A DNA stretch of 10,203 nt from Oscillospiraceae bacterium (GTDB lineage: Bacteria; Bacillota; Clostridia; Christensenellales; Aristaeellaceae), in assembly GCA_031266295.1 (NCBI GenBank), contig JAISBH010000109.1:1-10203 (forward strand), given 5' to 3'. The notes under the pieces were generated by a model, which saw only the letters and a list, made by a program, of their open reading frames with translations, was not told where the DNA came from and made no database searches. This document shows, piece after piece, positions 1-6,912 of the stretch. Made by a program: the position numbers and the translations under genes. Each line of letters begins with the position of its first letter. Position 1 is the stretch's first letter.

Positions 1-554
1 TAACGTCGATGGTCGCGGTCGGATGCGTCGCGTTATTTATGTTCGAACCGAACAAAGGCCCTATCAATCAGCTGCTCAAAGCGGTAACGGGCTTGCCGAC
101 TGAATCGCTGCCGAAATGGTTCTTCTCATCGAGGACCGCGCTGGGCACGGTCGTGGCGACGGTTGTTTGGAAACAGGCGGGTTATTACATGGTAATGTTT
201 ATGGGCGGACTGAAGAATATCCCATCCCACTTATATGAAGCGGCCAGGGTGGATGGAGCGGGTCCTGTGCGAACGTTCTTTTCCATTACATGGCCGATGC
301 TGTCGCCAACTACGTTCATGGTGACAATACTGCTGTTTATCGCGTCGTTCCAGACGTTTGATATAATCAATGTGACGACCGAGGGCGGCCCAGGCCGCGC
401 GACCAGCGTACTTGTGTTCAGGATATACAGGGAGGCATTCCGCGACTGGAAGATGGGGTATGCCTCGGCCATAGCGTATTTCCTTTTCCTTATCATATTG
501 GTCGTTACGCTGGTTCAGTGGCATGGGCAGAAGAATTGGGTCAATGACGACTGA
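1..554 (+). CDS. Carbohydrate ABC transporter permease, MalF/UgpA type (5' truncated by window edge)
   Basis: This is the C-terminal part of an inner-membrane permease subunit of a binding-protein-dependent sugar importer. The frame is open to the window edge, so the ATG at position 9 is probably internal. Counted from that ATG, the EAA loop that contacts the ATPase starts at residue 77 (EAARVDGAG...). Hydrophobic segments lie around residues 45-65, 100-118 and 150-168. The ending (VQWHGQKNWVNDD) is typical of UgpA/MalF-type permeases, which run to about 290 aa. The stop lies 12 bp before a second permease gene on the same strand, so the two are very likely one operon and form a heterodimeric channel. 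The sugar cannot be read from the sequence. The nearby L-fucose isomerase gene makes a fucose-type sugar possible, but it is on the other strand. Confidence 0.93.
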   Translation, partial: TSMVAVGCVALFMFEPNKGPINQLLKAVTGLPTESLPKWFFSSRTALGTVVATVVWKQAGYYMVMFMGGLKNIPSHLYEAARVDGAGPVRTFFSITWPMLSPTTFMVTILLFIASFQTFDIINVTTEGGPGRATSVLVFRIYREAFRDWKMGYASAIAYFLFLIILVVTLVQWHGQKNWVNDD

Positions 555-566
555 CGGAGGCGGCGT

Positions 567-1391
567 ATGTTAAAGCGGAATGTGTTTCTGGCGTGTCTGT
601 TCATCGCGCTGCTGTTCGTCGCGCTCCTGATGGTTGTGCCGTTCGTGTGGATGCTCAGCGCGTCGTTCAAGAGCAACATGGAGATTTTCGAATCGCCCAT
701 ACACTGGATACCCTCGGTATTCAGGTTTGACAACTACCGCAAGGTATGGATCGAGATCAACTTTATCAGTTTTTTTCTCAATTCGCTCAAGCTGTCGTCG
801 GCTATAACCGTCGCGCAGCTGGCGACATGCTCGCTGGCCGCGTACTCGTTCTCGAAGATGCACTTTCCCGGACGTGACAAGATATTTGTAGCGTACCTCG
901 CCACGATGATGATACCCTGGCACGCGATCATGATCCCCCAATTCATCGTCGTAAAGAGCCTTGGGCTATATAATTCACACTGGTCGCTGATATTGATACA
1001 GGCGTTCAGCGCGTTCGGCGTATTCATGCTAAGGCAGAACATGCTCAGCATACCCGACAGCCTGCATGAGGCGGCGAGGATCGACGGCTGCGGGTCGTTC
1101 CGCATATACACCAGCATAATACTGCCGTTATGCAAGACAGGACTGGCGACGCTGACGGTTCTGACGTTCAATGGCATATGGAACGACTACATGGGTCCGA
1201 TGCTGTACCTCGATTCAGATAACTTGAAAACCGTGCAGCTGGGGCTGGCCTCGTTCAAGCGGCAATACAGTGCGGATTACGGTGCGATTATGGCGGGGAC
1301 TGTCTGCTCAATAATACCGATCGTGCTGGTTTATATATTCGCGCAGCGGTACATTGTGGAAGGCGTGGCGTTCGCGGGGGTGAAGGGTTGA
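567..1391 (+). CDS. Carbohydrate ABC transporter permease, MalG/UgpE type
   Basis: This is a complete 274-aa integral membrane permease, the usual length for the MalG/UgpE/AraQ group. The start is supported by GGAGG at 556-560, six bases before the ATG. The first transmembrane helix is at residues 6-31, followed by the WMLSASFKS motif common at the end of TM1 in this group. Further hydrophobic segments are near 68-96, 104-130, 138-156, 186-205 and 245-260. The EAA loop starts at residue 168 (EAARIDGCGSF). The C-terminus GVAFAGVKG is the classic ending of MalG-like subunits. It pairs with the permease encoded just upstream. The ATPase is presumably a shared MsmX-type protein encoded elsewhere, and the binding protein is presumably upstream of the window. 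A dispersed repeat follows the gene directly, and no clear terminator with a T-run was seen. Confidence 0.95.
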   Translation: MLKRNVFLACLFIALLFVALLMVVPFVWMLSASFKSNMEIFESPIHWIPSVFRFDNYRKVWIEINFISFFLNSLKLSSAITVAQLATCSLAAYSFSKMHFPGRDKIFVAYLATMMIPWHAIMIPQFIVVKSLGLYNSHWSLILIQAFSAFGVFMLRQNMLSIPDSLHEAARIDGCGSFRIYTSIILPLCKTGLATLTVLTFNGIWNDYMGPMLYLDSDNLKTVQLGLASFKRQYSADYGAIMAGTVCSIIPIVLVYIFAQRYIVEGVAFAGVKG

Positions 1392-1394
1392 TTC

Positions 1395-1790
1395 GGGGGA
1401 ACCCCCTCTGCCGCTGCGGCGGCATCTCCCCCTAGGGGGGCGATGAGGGTTGTCGGTTACGTTACGAGATAGAGTATCGGAGCACAACCGGCAGTTCGAA
1501 GCCGATAGAATGTGTGTCACGATGGTCCAGGCGAAGCCTGGTCAGGATTCGAAAGGGCGGATAGCGCGGCGCATCCGCGCCTTCGGGAAGGGGACTCACG
1601 TCCCCCTCCCGACCTCCCCCGGGGCTTGAAACGAAAGAACGAATGCTACAATGAAGTAGTCAACTTACGTCATAGTGGCGGGGCGCAAGTAACTTAAAGC
1701 GCATTCGGTTCGCAAACCGAACAGCATCCCGCCGCAGCGACTTGTGCGGCATCCCAGGCACATTTGTGGAATTCTAAATTTGGAATTGCT
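1395..1790 (+). repeat. Dispersed structured repeat, copy 1 (modules A-B-C), non-coding
   Basis: This stretch fills most of the gap between the permease gene and the terminator of the convergent hypothetical gene. It is repeated, inverted, at 8741-9436. Module A (about 1402-1464) contains a TGCCGC/GCGGCA stem at 1409-1424 and a CCCCCTAGGGGG-like palindrome. Module B (about 1454-1640) holds the hairpin CCAGGC-GAA-GCCTGG (1527-1541), a GGCGC/GCGCC hairpin, and a 13-bp stem with one mismatch and a TCAC loop (1583-1612). Module C (about 1641-1787) holds TTCGGTT-CGCA-AACCGAA (1704-1721), GCCGCA/TGCGGC (1731-1750) and a terminal near-palindrome around AAATTT (1770-1787). Reading frames across it translate to Pro/Arg-rich strings that differ between copies by frame, so I do not call a protein. 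It could be a structured RNA, a REP-like DNA element or a non-autonomous mobile element. Orientation is given as permease-proximal A to distal C. Confidence 0.85.
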
Positions 1791-1814
1791 GATATGAGCG
1801 AGGGCGCGCTTCGA

Positions 1815-1840
1815 TATAAAAAGAGGGCGGATCACCGCCC
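1815..1840 (-). terminator. Rho-independent terminator of the 305-aa hypothetical gene
   Basis: Read on the minus strand this is GGGCGG-TGAT-CCGCCC followed by TCTTTTTAT: a perfect 6-bp GC stem, a 4-base loop and a T-run. It lies about 30 bp beyond the stop codon at 1871. There is no matching T-run on the plus strand, so it serves the minus-strand gene. It also separates that gene from repeat copy 1. Confidence 0.85.
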
Positions 1841-1870
1841 CCCGGATTATTTGCGGACAACATAATTAAG

Positions 1871-2788
1871 TTACTCGGCTTCCTTCTCAGTCTCTTTGAC
1901 GTAACCGGCGGCCGCTTCGCCCGTCGTTTCTTCTTTCGCCGCCTCGACCGTTATCGTATGCTCGACAACCTGCGCCGAACCGGGCGGAGGCTGCTGAACA
2001 TCAATATCCAGCAGCGGCTTGCTGGGTGCGGTTGTGTCCGACAGGGAGTAGCGTCCCACCGGCAGTGAGAACGTCATGCTTCCATCGGAGTCTGATGATA
2101 CCAGCAGCTCGACATCCGTTTCACCTATGTACGTACGCGCGTAGCCGGATATGACGAATGTTGACGTACACGGCTGGCCCTCATCGTCCAGAGCGCGGAT
2201 ATTGTAATCCTGCGCCAGTTTCGGCGAAATGACGCCCGCGCTCTCATCGAAGTACGCGCCGTCTAGCACATAGCCTGACGTGCCCACCTGCAGATCGTGA
2301 GGCAGTCCGTTGAGCAGATAGCCGTCCTGCGTCGTCACCTGCGTCACGCCAAACGACCCTGGCGGCAGGTTAGCGCGGATGATTCCTTCAGCGTCAGTCT
2401 CGACAGTTAAGTCGACGCGCGTGCGTTGATTGCGTTTCTTGGTCGTCATCTGGACGTCGCTCTCGCCCCTAATATTAAACGACGCCATGAACGGCAGCCC
2501 TGAATCCCCCGCCACCGACTTGATCTCGAAATCGTTGGTCAATTCTGGAGGAATCGGCGTGCCATAAGGGCTGACGAAATCGATGCTTGCGAGCTTTTGT
2601 TGGATGACGCTCTGCAGGTCCGCGGGGTCGATGGGCTGAGCCTCGTCGGCGTCTTGACCTGGTTCGTCGTCGGTATAAGGGATATCGTCCGCGTAGTCCG
2701 AGTCGTCGGAGATCAGTTCGACCAGGACGTTACCGTGTTTATGTATGTTCTGGCCGGTTGGCAGGCTGGTGACTGTTGGTATCGGCAT
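1871..2788 (-). CDS. Hypothetical protein with two internal prealbumin-like (Cna-B/SpaA-type) repeats
   Basis: I do not recognise this 305-aa protein at family level. The start at 2788 (MPIPTVTSL) is chosen because GAGGAGG sits six bases upstream. A longer frame begins at 2830, but its extra 14 residues overlap that ribosome binding site. The N-terminus has no signal peptide. Residues about 27-52 form a strongly acidic Asp/Glu linker. Two homologous blocks follow, at about 86-168 and 194-264. Each opens with a DFEIKS/DYNIRA-like strand and ends with a D.EG...LP.G.(F/Y)..(T/S)..T..GY-like strand, the pattern of SpaA/Cna-B prealbumin-fold domains. The C-terminus is rich in Glu and Ala. There is no LPXTG motif or membrane anchor, so a surface role is not supported. 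The gene follows fucI by 121 bp but is separated from it by a terminator, so it may have its own promoter. Confidence 0.85.
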   Translation of the reverse strand: MPIPTVTSLPTGQNIHKHGNVLVELISDDSDYADDIPYTDDEPGQDADEAQPIDPADLQSVIQQKLASIDFVSPYGTPIPPELTNDFEIKSVAGDSGLPFMASFNIRGESDVQMTTKKRNQRTRVDLTVETDAEGIIRANLPPGSFGVTQVTTQDGYLLNGLPHDLQVGTSGYVLDGAYFDESAGVISPKLAQDYNIRALDDEGQPCTSTFVISGYARTYIGETDVELLVSSDSDGSMTFSLPVGRYSLSDTTAPSKPLLDIDVQQPPPGSAQVVEHTITVEAAKEETTGEAAAGYVKETEKEAE

Positions 2789-2801
2789 GTCAGCCTCCTC
2801 G

Positions 2802-2817
2802 CGTGTCCGGGGACACG
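2802..2817. promoter_or_regulatory. Perfect inverted repeat just upstream of the hypothetical gene's RBS
   Basis: CGTGTCC-GG-GGACACG has two perfect 7-bp arms around 2 bp and lies 13 bp upstream of the start codon at 2788, next to the GAGGAGG ribosome binding site. A dyad of this size and position could be an operator or a hairpin in the 5' leader. No known regulator can be assigned, and it may have no function. Confidence 0.35.
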
Positions 2818-2837
2818 GTTCATTGGGCATTCAATCG

Positions 2838-2887
2838 AATAAAGAGCGCGCGGCCCGCGCGGCAAAACCGCCGCGTTCCGCGCGCTC
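2838..2887 (-). terminator. Nested-hairpin terminator of fucI
   Basis: On the minus strand a perfect 10-bp outer stem (GAGCGCGCGG / CCGCGCGCTC) encloses an inner CGCGGC / GCCGCG stem with a GGTTTT loop, and is followed by TTTATT. It starts 22 bp after the fucI stop codon. The position and T-rich tail fit an intrinsic terminator. It would separate fucI transcription from the downstream hypothetical gene, fully or partly. Confidence 0.8.
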
Positions 2888-2909
2888 CCAACAGTCTATG
2901 CGCTGGTTA

Positions 2910-4724
2910 TCAGCCGTATAACGGGCCGAACGCCGCGCACGAGCGATAATCCGCGCCCTCCGGATCCTGGGTGCCGAACGCCGCCCATGCCGACGGCCTA
3001 TACAGCTGATCGGCGGGAACGTTGTGCATGTTGACCGGGATGCGCAGCATGGCGGCCAGCGTGATGAAGTCCGCGCCGACATGGCCGAAGCTAAACGCGC
3101 CGTGGTTCGCGCCCCAGTTGGCCATGACCGAATACACATCCGAAAACGCGCCTTCGCCGGTCACTCTGGGCACGAAGAACGTAGTAGGCCAGGTCGGATC
3201 CGTGCGCTTGTTGATGACGTCGAATACATGGTCGGGTACGTCGACGCTCCAGCCCTCGGCGATCTGCAGTACGGGGCCGAGTCCGTCGACCAAATTCAGC
3301 CGTGTCATGGTCAGCGGCATTCCACCCTTGCTGAGAAGCTGGGATGAATACCCGCCGCCGCGGAAATAACCCAGGTCGGCGTAATCGTATTGAGTCGCGT
3401 TGACGCACTTGGCCGCTTCTTCGGGCTTGATGTCCCACCATGGCTTGATGCCGGGCTTGCCGTCTATCTCGCACTGACCGGAGGCTTCCAGCGTAACCGC
3501 GCCGGAATTGATCAGGTGGATCATGCCGCCCGATACGGGCCCGTCGGGCGTCCAGCCTGTCACACGCTTGATGGCGTCGGGCGACCAGTAGGTGCGCACG
3601 TCCGCGAACCCCTGCGACGTGTTCGTCAGCAGCTTGCCCATCAGCATGGCCAGCCCGTTCAGGTGATCGTTTTCAGTAGCGACGACGAACGGTTCGCGTA
3701 TGCCGTTCCAGTCGAACGACGAGTTAAGCAGGCTCTCCAGGAAGTCGCCGTTGGGGAAATGGTCGTTCCAGTGCCGCTGCCCCTGGAAACCCGACGCCAG
3801 CGCGTTGTGACCCATCGCTTCCTCAGCGAACCCCAGCTCGTTCAGGCGCGGATTGCCTATCATCAAGTCACGGGCGATCATCAGCATCTTGATGTTGGTC
3901 AGCAGCGCCTCGCGCTTGGTTTTCGCGTCGTGCTGAGCCTCGGGCGGATTCTTGTCGAAACCAATGTTGATATTCGCATCAACCCACTTGACCGCGCGCT
4001 CGAACTCATCGGGATCGTATATACCCTCTTCCCACCTCCGCACGAACTCCGACATATCCACCGACTCGCTGCGCATACCGAATGTCTTCTCCAGCAATCC
4101 GGGGTTGACCATGCTGCCCGCGATGCCCATAGACGTGCCGCCCATCGACAGATAACTGCGGCCGCGCATAGTCGCGACCGCAATAGCCGCACGGCTGAAC
4201 CGAAGCAGCTTTTCCTTGACGTCGTCGGTCAGGCGTGCATCGCCAGCGTCCTGCACATCACGGCCGTATATGCCGAACGCCGGCAGACCCTTCTGGTTGT
4301 GCGCGGCGAGCGCGGCGGCCAGGTATACTGCGCCGGGACGTTCGGTGCCGTTGAAGCCGAACACGGCCTTAGGGCGTATGGGATCCATATCCATCGTCTC
4401 GGAGCCGTAACACCAGCAAGGCGTGACGCTTATCGTCGCGCCGACGTTGCTCGCCTCGAACTTTGCGGCGCACTGCGCGGCCTCGTACACCCCGCCTATG
4501 CAGGTGTCCGCGATCACGCACTCGACGGGCAGACCGCAGCTGTGCTTCAGACTGCCGCTTAGGAATGAAGCGACCAGCTTGGCCAGGTTCATCGTTTGGT
4601 CCTCCAGGGATTCACGCACGCCGCGCCGACGGCCGTCGATCACGGGGCGTATACCAATCTTGGGTAACCCGCCTGCCAGCGCTGAGTGAGGCGGATTCAT
4701 CTTAAACTCGGAAGCAGTTGCCAT
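2910..4724 (-). CDS. fucI: L-fucose isomerase
   Basis: This cytoplasmic Mn-dependent ketol isomerase converts L-fucose to L-fuculose, the first step of the classical fucose pathway, and family members also act on D-arabinose. The 604-aa protein is close to the 591 aa of E. coli FucI and is collinear with it. The N-terminal motif is KIGIRPVIDGRRRGVRESLE (22-41), with MGGTSMGIAGS at 194-204. By alignment from memory, the metal ligands of the E. coli enzyme (Glu337, Asp361, His528) correspond to Glu351 in ATENDH, Asp375 in FADVRTYW and His541 in GANHGAF, so the active site looks intact. The start is supported by AAGGAGG seven bases upstream. fuculokinase and aldolase genes are not visible. The gene has its own promoter and terminator and faces away from spoIID. 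Confidence 0.97.
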   Translation of the reverse strand: MATASEFKMNPPHSALAGGLPKIGIRPVIDGRRRGVRESLEDQTMNLAKLVASFLSGSLKHSCGLPVECVIADTCIGGVYEAAQCAAKFEASNVGATISVTPCWCYGSETMDMDPIRPKAVFGFNGTERPGAVYLAAALAAHNQKGLPAFGIYGRDVQDAGDARLTDDVKEKLLRFSRAAIAVATMRGRSYLSMGGTSMGIAGSMVNPGLLEKTFGMRSESVDMSEFVRRWEEGIYDPDEFERAVKWVDANINIGFDKNPPEAQHDAKTKREALLTNIKMLMIARDLMIGNPRLNELGFAEEAMGHNALASGFQGQRHWNDHFPNGDFLESLLNSSFDWNGIREPFVVATENDHLNGLAMLMGKLLTNTSQGFADVRTYWSPDAIKRVTGWTPDGPVSGGMIHLINSGAVTLEASGQCEIDGKPGIKPWWDIKPEEAAKCVNATQYDYADLGYFRGGGYSSQLLSKGGMPLTMTRLNLVDGLGPVLQIAEGWSVDVPDHVFDVINKRTDPTWPTTFFVPRVTGEGAFSDVYSVMANWGANHGAFSFGHVGADFITLAAMLRIPVNMHNVPADQLYRPSAWAAFGTQDPEGADYRSCAAFGPLYG

Positions 4725-4757
4725 GAGGGTTCCTCCTTGTCATTTGACATTGGGAAT

Positions 4758-4766
4758 AGTATACCA
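4758..4766 (-). promoter_or_regulatory. Extended -10 promoter for fucI
   Basis: On the minus strand the sequence reads TGGTATACT, a TATACT -10 hexamer preceded by TGn, which is the extended -10 form recognised by the housekeeping sigma factor. No good -35 box was found at 17 bp (TGTTAT is the best), which is tolerated with an extended -10. Transcription would start near 4750, giving a 5' leader of roughly 25 nt that contains AAGGAGG at the expected distance. Confidence 0.6.
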
Positions 4767-4919
4767 TATTCGCGCAATCCATAACAGCGGAAGAATACAC
4801 TGCTTGACGTAGAAAATTCGCGCGACGCGGCCGAGAAGCACCGCCGTTGCGAGGTTGAATAGCAATCATACTCCCCGCCCTCCCGCGCATACCCTTGCCC
4901 AGAACAGGGGGGTGCGGAC
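4767..4919. other. Divergent intergenic region between fucI and spoIID
   Basis: This region of about 150 bp lies upstream of the fucI -10 and before the spoIID start. It should carry the spoIID promoter. I looked for the SigE pattern expected for spoIID. CATACT at 4867-4872 resembles a SigE -10 start (CATACA), but no matching -35 element lies 13-15 bp upstream, so I do not call a promoter. No RNA gene or riboswitch was recognised. Confidence 0.4.
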
Positions 4920-5945
4920 ATGCGCTACACAACCCGGTGCGGGCGGCGGATCAACAAGCATAAACATTCACGCAAAACAACGCGGACAATCCGAGGGAGA
5001 AAACCTGATCCATCCGCCGCGATCGTATCGGCGCGGAGATGGCTCAGGCTCATACTGATAATGCTGCTGGCCGTGCTGCCAGGCGTCGCAGGCGAGCGTT
5101 TCGAGACGGGGCAGCGTATAATGGTTTATGACACGAAGGCCGAAGCGTTGATCTCCATGCCGCTTGAACGATATGTGGAGCGTGCTCTTGCCGCCGAAAT
5201 GCCCACGTCATACGGTCTCGAGGCGTTGAAGGCTCAGGCTGTCGCCGCGCGCACGCGGGCTGTCGCCGGGCACTGCGCGCGCTATCCGGAAGCAAACGTT
5301 TGCACCGATTCCGCCTGTTGTCAAGCGTATCTTGACGACGCGGGCCAGCGCGTGAAGTGGGGGCTGAGCTACCCATTGCTCCGCGCGAAGCTGGAGCGAG
5401 CGGTCGTCGACTCCGCCGGAAAGATTATCACGTATGATGGCAAACCTATCCTTGTGTTGTACCATGCCATCAGCGGTGGTCGGACGGAGGACGTCGAGCT
5501 GGTGTTCAGCGAGCCTCTGCCGTATCTTAGAGGGGTGGATAGTCCCGGCGAGGAGTTCGGTTCAAAGTATAAGGGGCGGGTCTCTGTTACGCGTGAGGAG
5601 TTCATCAAAACTATTAACGACGCGCTGCCAGAAGCTGCGCTCAATGTCGTCGAGTTGGAATCGCAGACGGAGATACTTCGGCGCAGCGAATCCGGTCGGG
5701 CGCTTGATATACGCGTCGGCGGCGTGAACATGGATGGACGCAGGATGCGCGGCCTGTTTGGTTTAAACAGCGCGAACTTCACCATAACATTTACAACCAA
5801 GGATGCTGTGTTCGATACGATAGGGTATGGTCACGGCGTGGGCATGAGCCAAGTTGGGGCGGAAGCGATGGCGCGCGGCGGGGCGGATTATCCGAATATC
5901 CTAACCCACTATTACACGGGCGTAAGTATTGCGGACTATCCGTAA
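4920..5945 (+). CDS. spoIID: Stage II sporulation protein D (SpoIID), peptidoglycan lytic transglycosylase
   Basis: SpoIID is a membrane-anchored transglycosylase that cleaves peptidoglycan glycan strands denuded of stem peptides during engulfment of the forespore by the mother cell, working with SpoIIM and SpoIIP. The 341-aa length matches B. subtilis SpoIID (about 343 aa). An unusually basic cytoplasmic tail (residues 1-42, many Arg and Lys) precedes one hydrophobic segment at 43-58. The core motif AAEMPTSYGLEALKAQAVAA spans 91-110, and Glu93 is the likely catalytic acid. Cys128 in VCTDSACCQAY, with Cys133 or Cys134, fits the zinc site described for clostridial SpoIID. HAISGGRTED and GYGHGVGMSQVGAEAM are family signatures. 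AGGGGGG seven bases before the ATG supports the start. The family is normally under SigE, but I could not identify a convincing SigE promoter in 4767-4919. Confidence 0.95.
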   Translation: MRYTTRCGRRINKHKHSRKTTRTIRGRKPDPSAAIVSARRWLRLILIMLLAVLPGVAGERFETGQRIMVYDTKAEALISMPLERYVERALAAEMPTSYGLEALKAQAVAARTRAVAGHCARYPEANVCTDSACCQAYLDDAGQRVKWGLSYPLLRAKLERAVVDSAGKIITYDGKPILVLYHAISGGRTEDVELVFSEPLPYLRGVDSPGEEFGSKYKGRVSVTREEFIKTINDALPEAALNVVELESQTEILRRSESGRALDIRVGGVNMDGRRMRGLFGLNSANFTITFTTKDAVFDTIGYGHGVGMSQVGAEAMARGGADYPNILTHYYTGVSIADYP

Positions 5946-5951
5946 CCATAC

Positions 5952-6115
5952 TAGGGCCTGTTCGAAAAATCTCGCGTGGGTCTTGAGGTGTCTTTTCCGT
6001 CCCCGCTTCGTCGCTGTTCCGGTCGACGGATCTCCAGTCCGCCTCCCTCCACGCTCCTTGTGGGGACGAAAAATCCACCCCAATCCCCACCGCGATCTTT
6101 TTCGAACAGACCCTA
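5952..6115. mobile_element. MITE-like element with long terminal inverted repeats
   Basis: The element is about 160 bp long and ends in near-perfect inverted repeats of about 25 bp (left 5952-5976 and right 6091-6115, both of the form TAGGGYCTGTTCGAAAAA...CGCG). Weaker complementarity continues inward to about 6006 on the left and 6059 on the right, so nearly the whole element folds back on itself around a loop of about 52 bp. TA borders both ends, which could be a TA target duplication. It has no transposase gene. The GGGYCTGTTCGAAAAA end resembles terminal repeats of IS5-like elements, but the family assignment is from memory only. It lies between the spoIID stop and the SpoIIQ-like gene. 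The short reading frames across it are fortuitous. Confidence 0.8.
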
Positions 6116-6173
6116 CGCATCGGATGAATCCGACAGCTTCGCTGCGGAATTGCTGCATAACAGAATAGGTGCG

Positions 6174-6237
6174 CCCCCGTTTCGCCAGAATAAACCATGT
6201 GGATGAGTACACATGAGACGGCGAACGGGGGATTTTT
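6174..6237 (+). terminator. Large hairpin with T-run abutting the SpoIIQ-like start codon (terminator or leader structure)
   Basis: The 5' arm CCCCCGTTTCGCC (6174-6186) pairs with GGCGAACGGGGG (6220-6231), giving 12 pairs with one bulged T. A smaller perfect stem, CATGTG / CACATG (6196-6215), sits inside the loop. ATTTTTATT follows and the ATG of the next gene is at 6241. The shape is that of an intrinsic terminator for spoIID readthrough. However, its 3' arm supplies the only G-rich ribosome-binding sequence for the SpoIIQ-like gene, so it could also act as a translation-blocking leader. The sequence does not decide between the two. Confidence 0.6.
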
Positions 6238-6240
6238 ATT

Positions 6241-6912
6241 ATGAAGTCAAGGCTAGAGGCGTTTCGCGGAGCGTTGGGCAAAGGGTTCCAGTGTTGGGCG
6301 GGCTGGATGGAGAAGCAGGGATTCTATGTTATGGTGGGGTTGTGCCTGGCAGTCGTCGTGAGCAGCGCGCTGTGGACACGTCAGACAACGCCTGAATCAC
6401 CGCCCGAGAGCGTGGCGGTGGGGGATGCGGCGGATTTCCAGCAGAAACTAGCTGATGTGATGAAGACCGTCACGCCAGAGATAACGCCAGCACCGACGCC
6501 CACGCCTCCGCCACGGTGGATCAGGCCATTATCGGGTGAGATATTACGCGAATTCTCGCCGAACGAGATGGTGTATCAGCCGACTATGGATGGTTGGGCG
6601 GTGCATCCGGCGGTGGACGTTGCGGGAAGAGTCGGAGAGCCCGTGCTCTCACCAACCGACGGCAAGGTTTACGCGGTCGAGAACGACGCGCGGTACGGTC
6701 TCACCGTAACGGTCAAACTGGAGGATGGGTCGATGCTAAGCCTGATGGGACTGAAATCCGCGTCGGTGGCCATGGGCGACAACTTGACGACAGGGCAGTC
6801 GGTCGGTACGGCGGGGGGGAACATGGCCGCTGAAGCATCAGATCCAGTGCATGTACATATATTCTGGGAAAAAAACGGCAAGACACTGGATTCATCGTTG
6901 ATGTGGGATTAA
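6241..6912 (+). CDS. SpoIIQ-like M23-domain membrane protein
   Basis: This 223-aa protein has a short cytoplasmic tail, one transmembrane segment at about 28-46, a Pro/Thr-rich extracytoplasmic linker (77-92) and an M23 (LytM-type) domain at about 95-220. The zinc-site motif HPAVD (His122, Asp126) and the second motif HVHI (His204, His206) are both present. The usual Y-x-H-L motif between them reads LMGLK at 168-172, so that catalytic His is missing. Position after spoIID and a single N-terminal membrane segment fit SpoIIQ, the forespore protein that binds mother-cell SpoIIIAH across the septum during engulfment. In clostridia SpoIIQ can keep endopeptidase activity, while the B. subtilis protein is degenerate. 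It might instead be an unrelated M23 protein. The ATG at 6241 has only the GGGGG of the preceding hairpin as a possible ribosome binding site. Confidence 0.82.
   Translation: MKSRLEAFRGALGKGFQCWAGWMEKQGFYVMVGLCLAVVVSSALWTRQTTPESPPESVAVGDAADFQQKLADVMKTVTPEITPAPTPTPPPRWIRPLSGEILREFSPNEMVYQPTMDGWAVHPAVDVAGRVGEPVLSPTDGKVYAVENDARYGLTVTVKLEDGSMLSLMGLKSASVAMGDNLTTGQSVGTAGGNMAAEASDPVHVHIFWEKNGKTLDSSLMWD

Noticed and set aside
1395..1406. GGGGGAACCCCC after the permease stop as an intrinsic terminator
   Set aside because: The stem is only four or five pairs with a very small loop, and no T-run follows. It is better seen as the border of repeat module A.
1512..1697. A short plus-strand reading frame (MCHDGPGEAWSGF...) and its relatives at 8712-9254 and 8894-9349 on the minus strand
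   Set aside because: They translate the dispersed repeat. The similar peptides follow only from DNA similarity, several frames are open at once, and length and ends are not conserved. Paired changes in hairpins point to structure instead.
2789..2830. Upstream start (2830) for the 305-aa hypothetical protein
   Set aside because: The extra 14 residues would be encoded across the inverted repeat and the GAGGAGG ribosome binding site that serves the 2788 start.
3390..4562. A 390-codon open frame on the plus strand opposite fucI
   Set aside because: It is the antisense shadow of a strongly supported fucI gene in GC-rich DNA. The translation is rich in Arg, Ala, Val and His, with no recognisable motif.
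4855..5058. 67-codon plus-strand frame overlapping the spoIID start
   Set aside because: It overlaps the spoIID N-terminus in another frame, with no motif and no clear ribosome binding site.
5929..6206. Short plus-strand and minus-strand frames across the MITE
   Set aside because: They cover the inverted repeats of a non-coding fold-back element and have no ribosome binding site or family motif.
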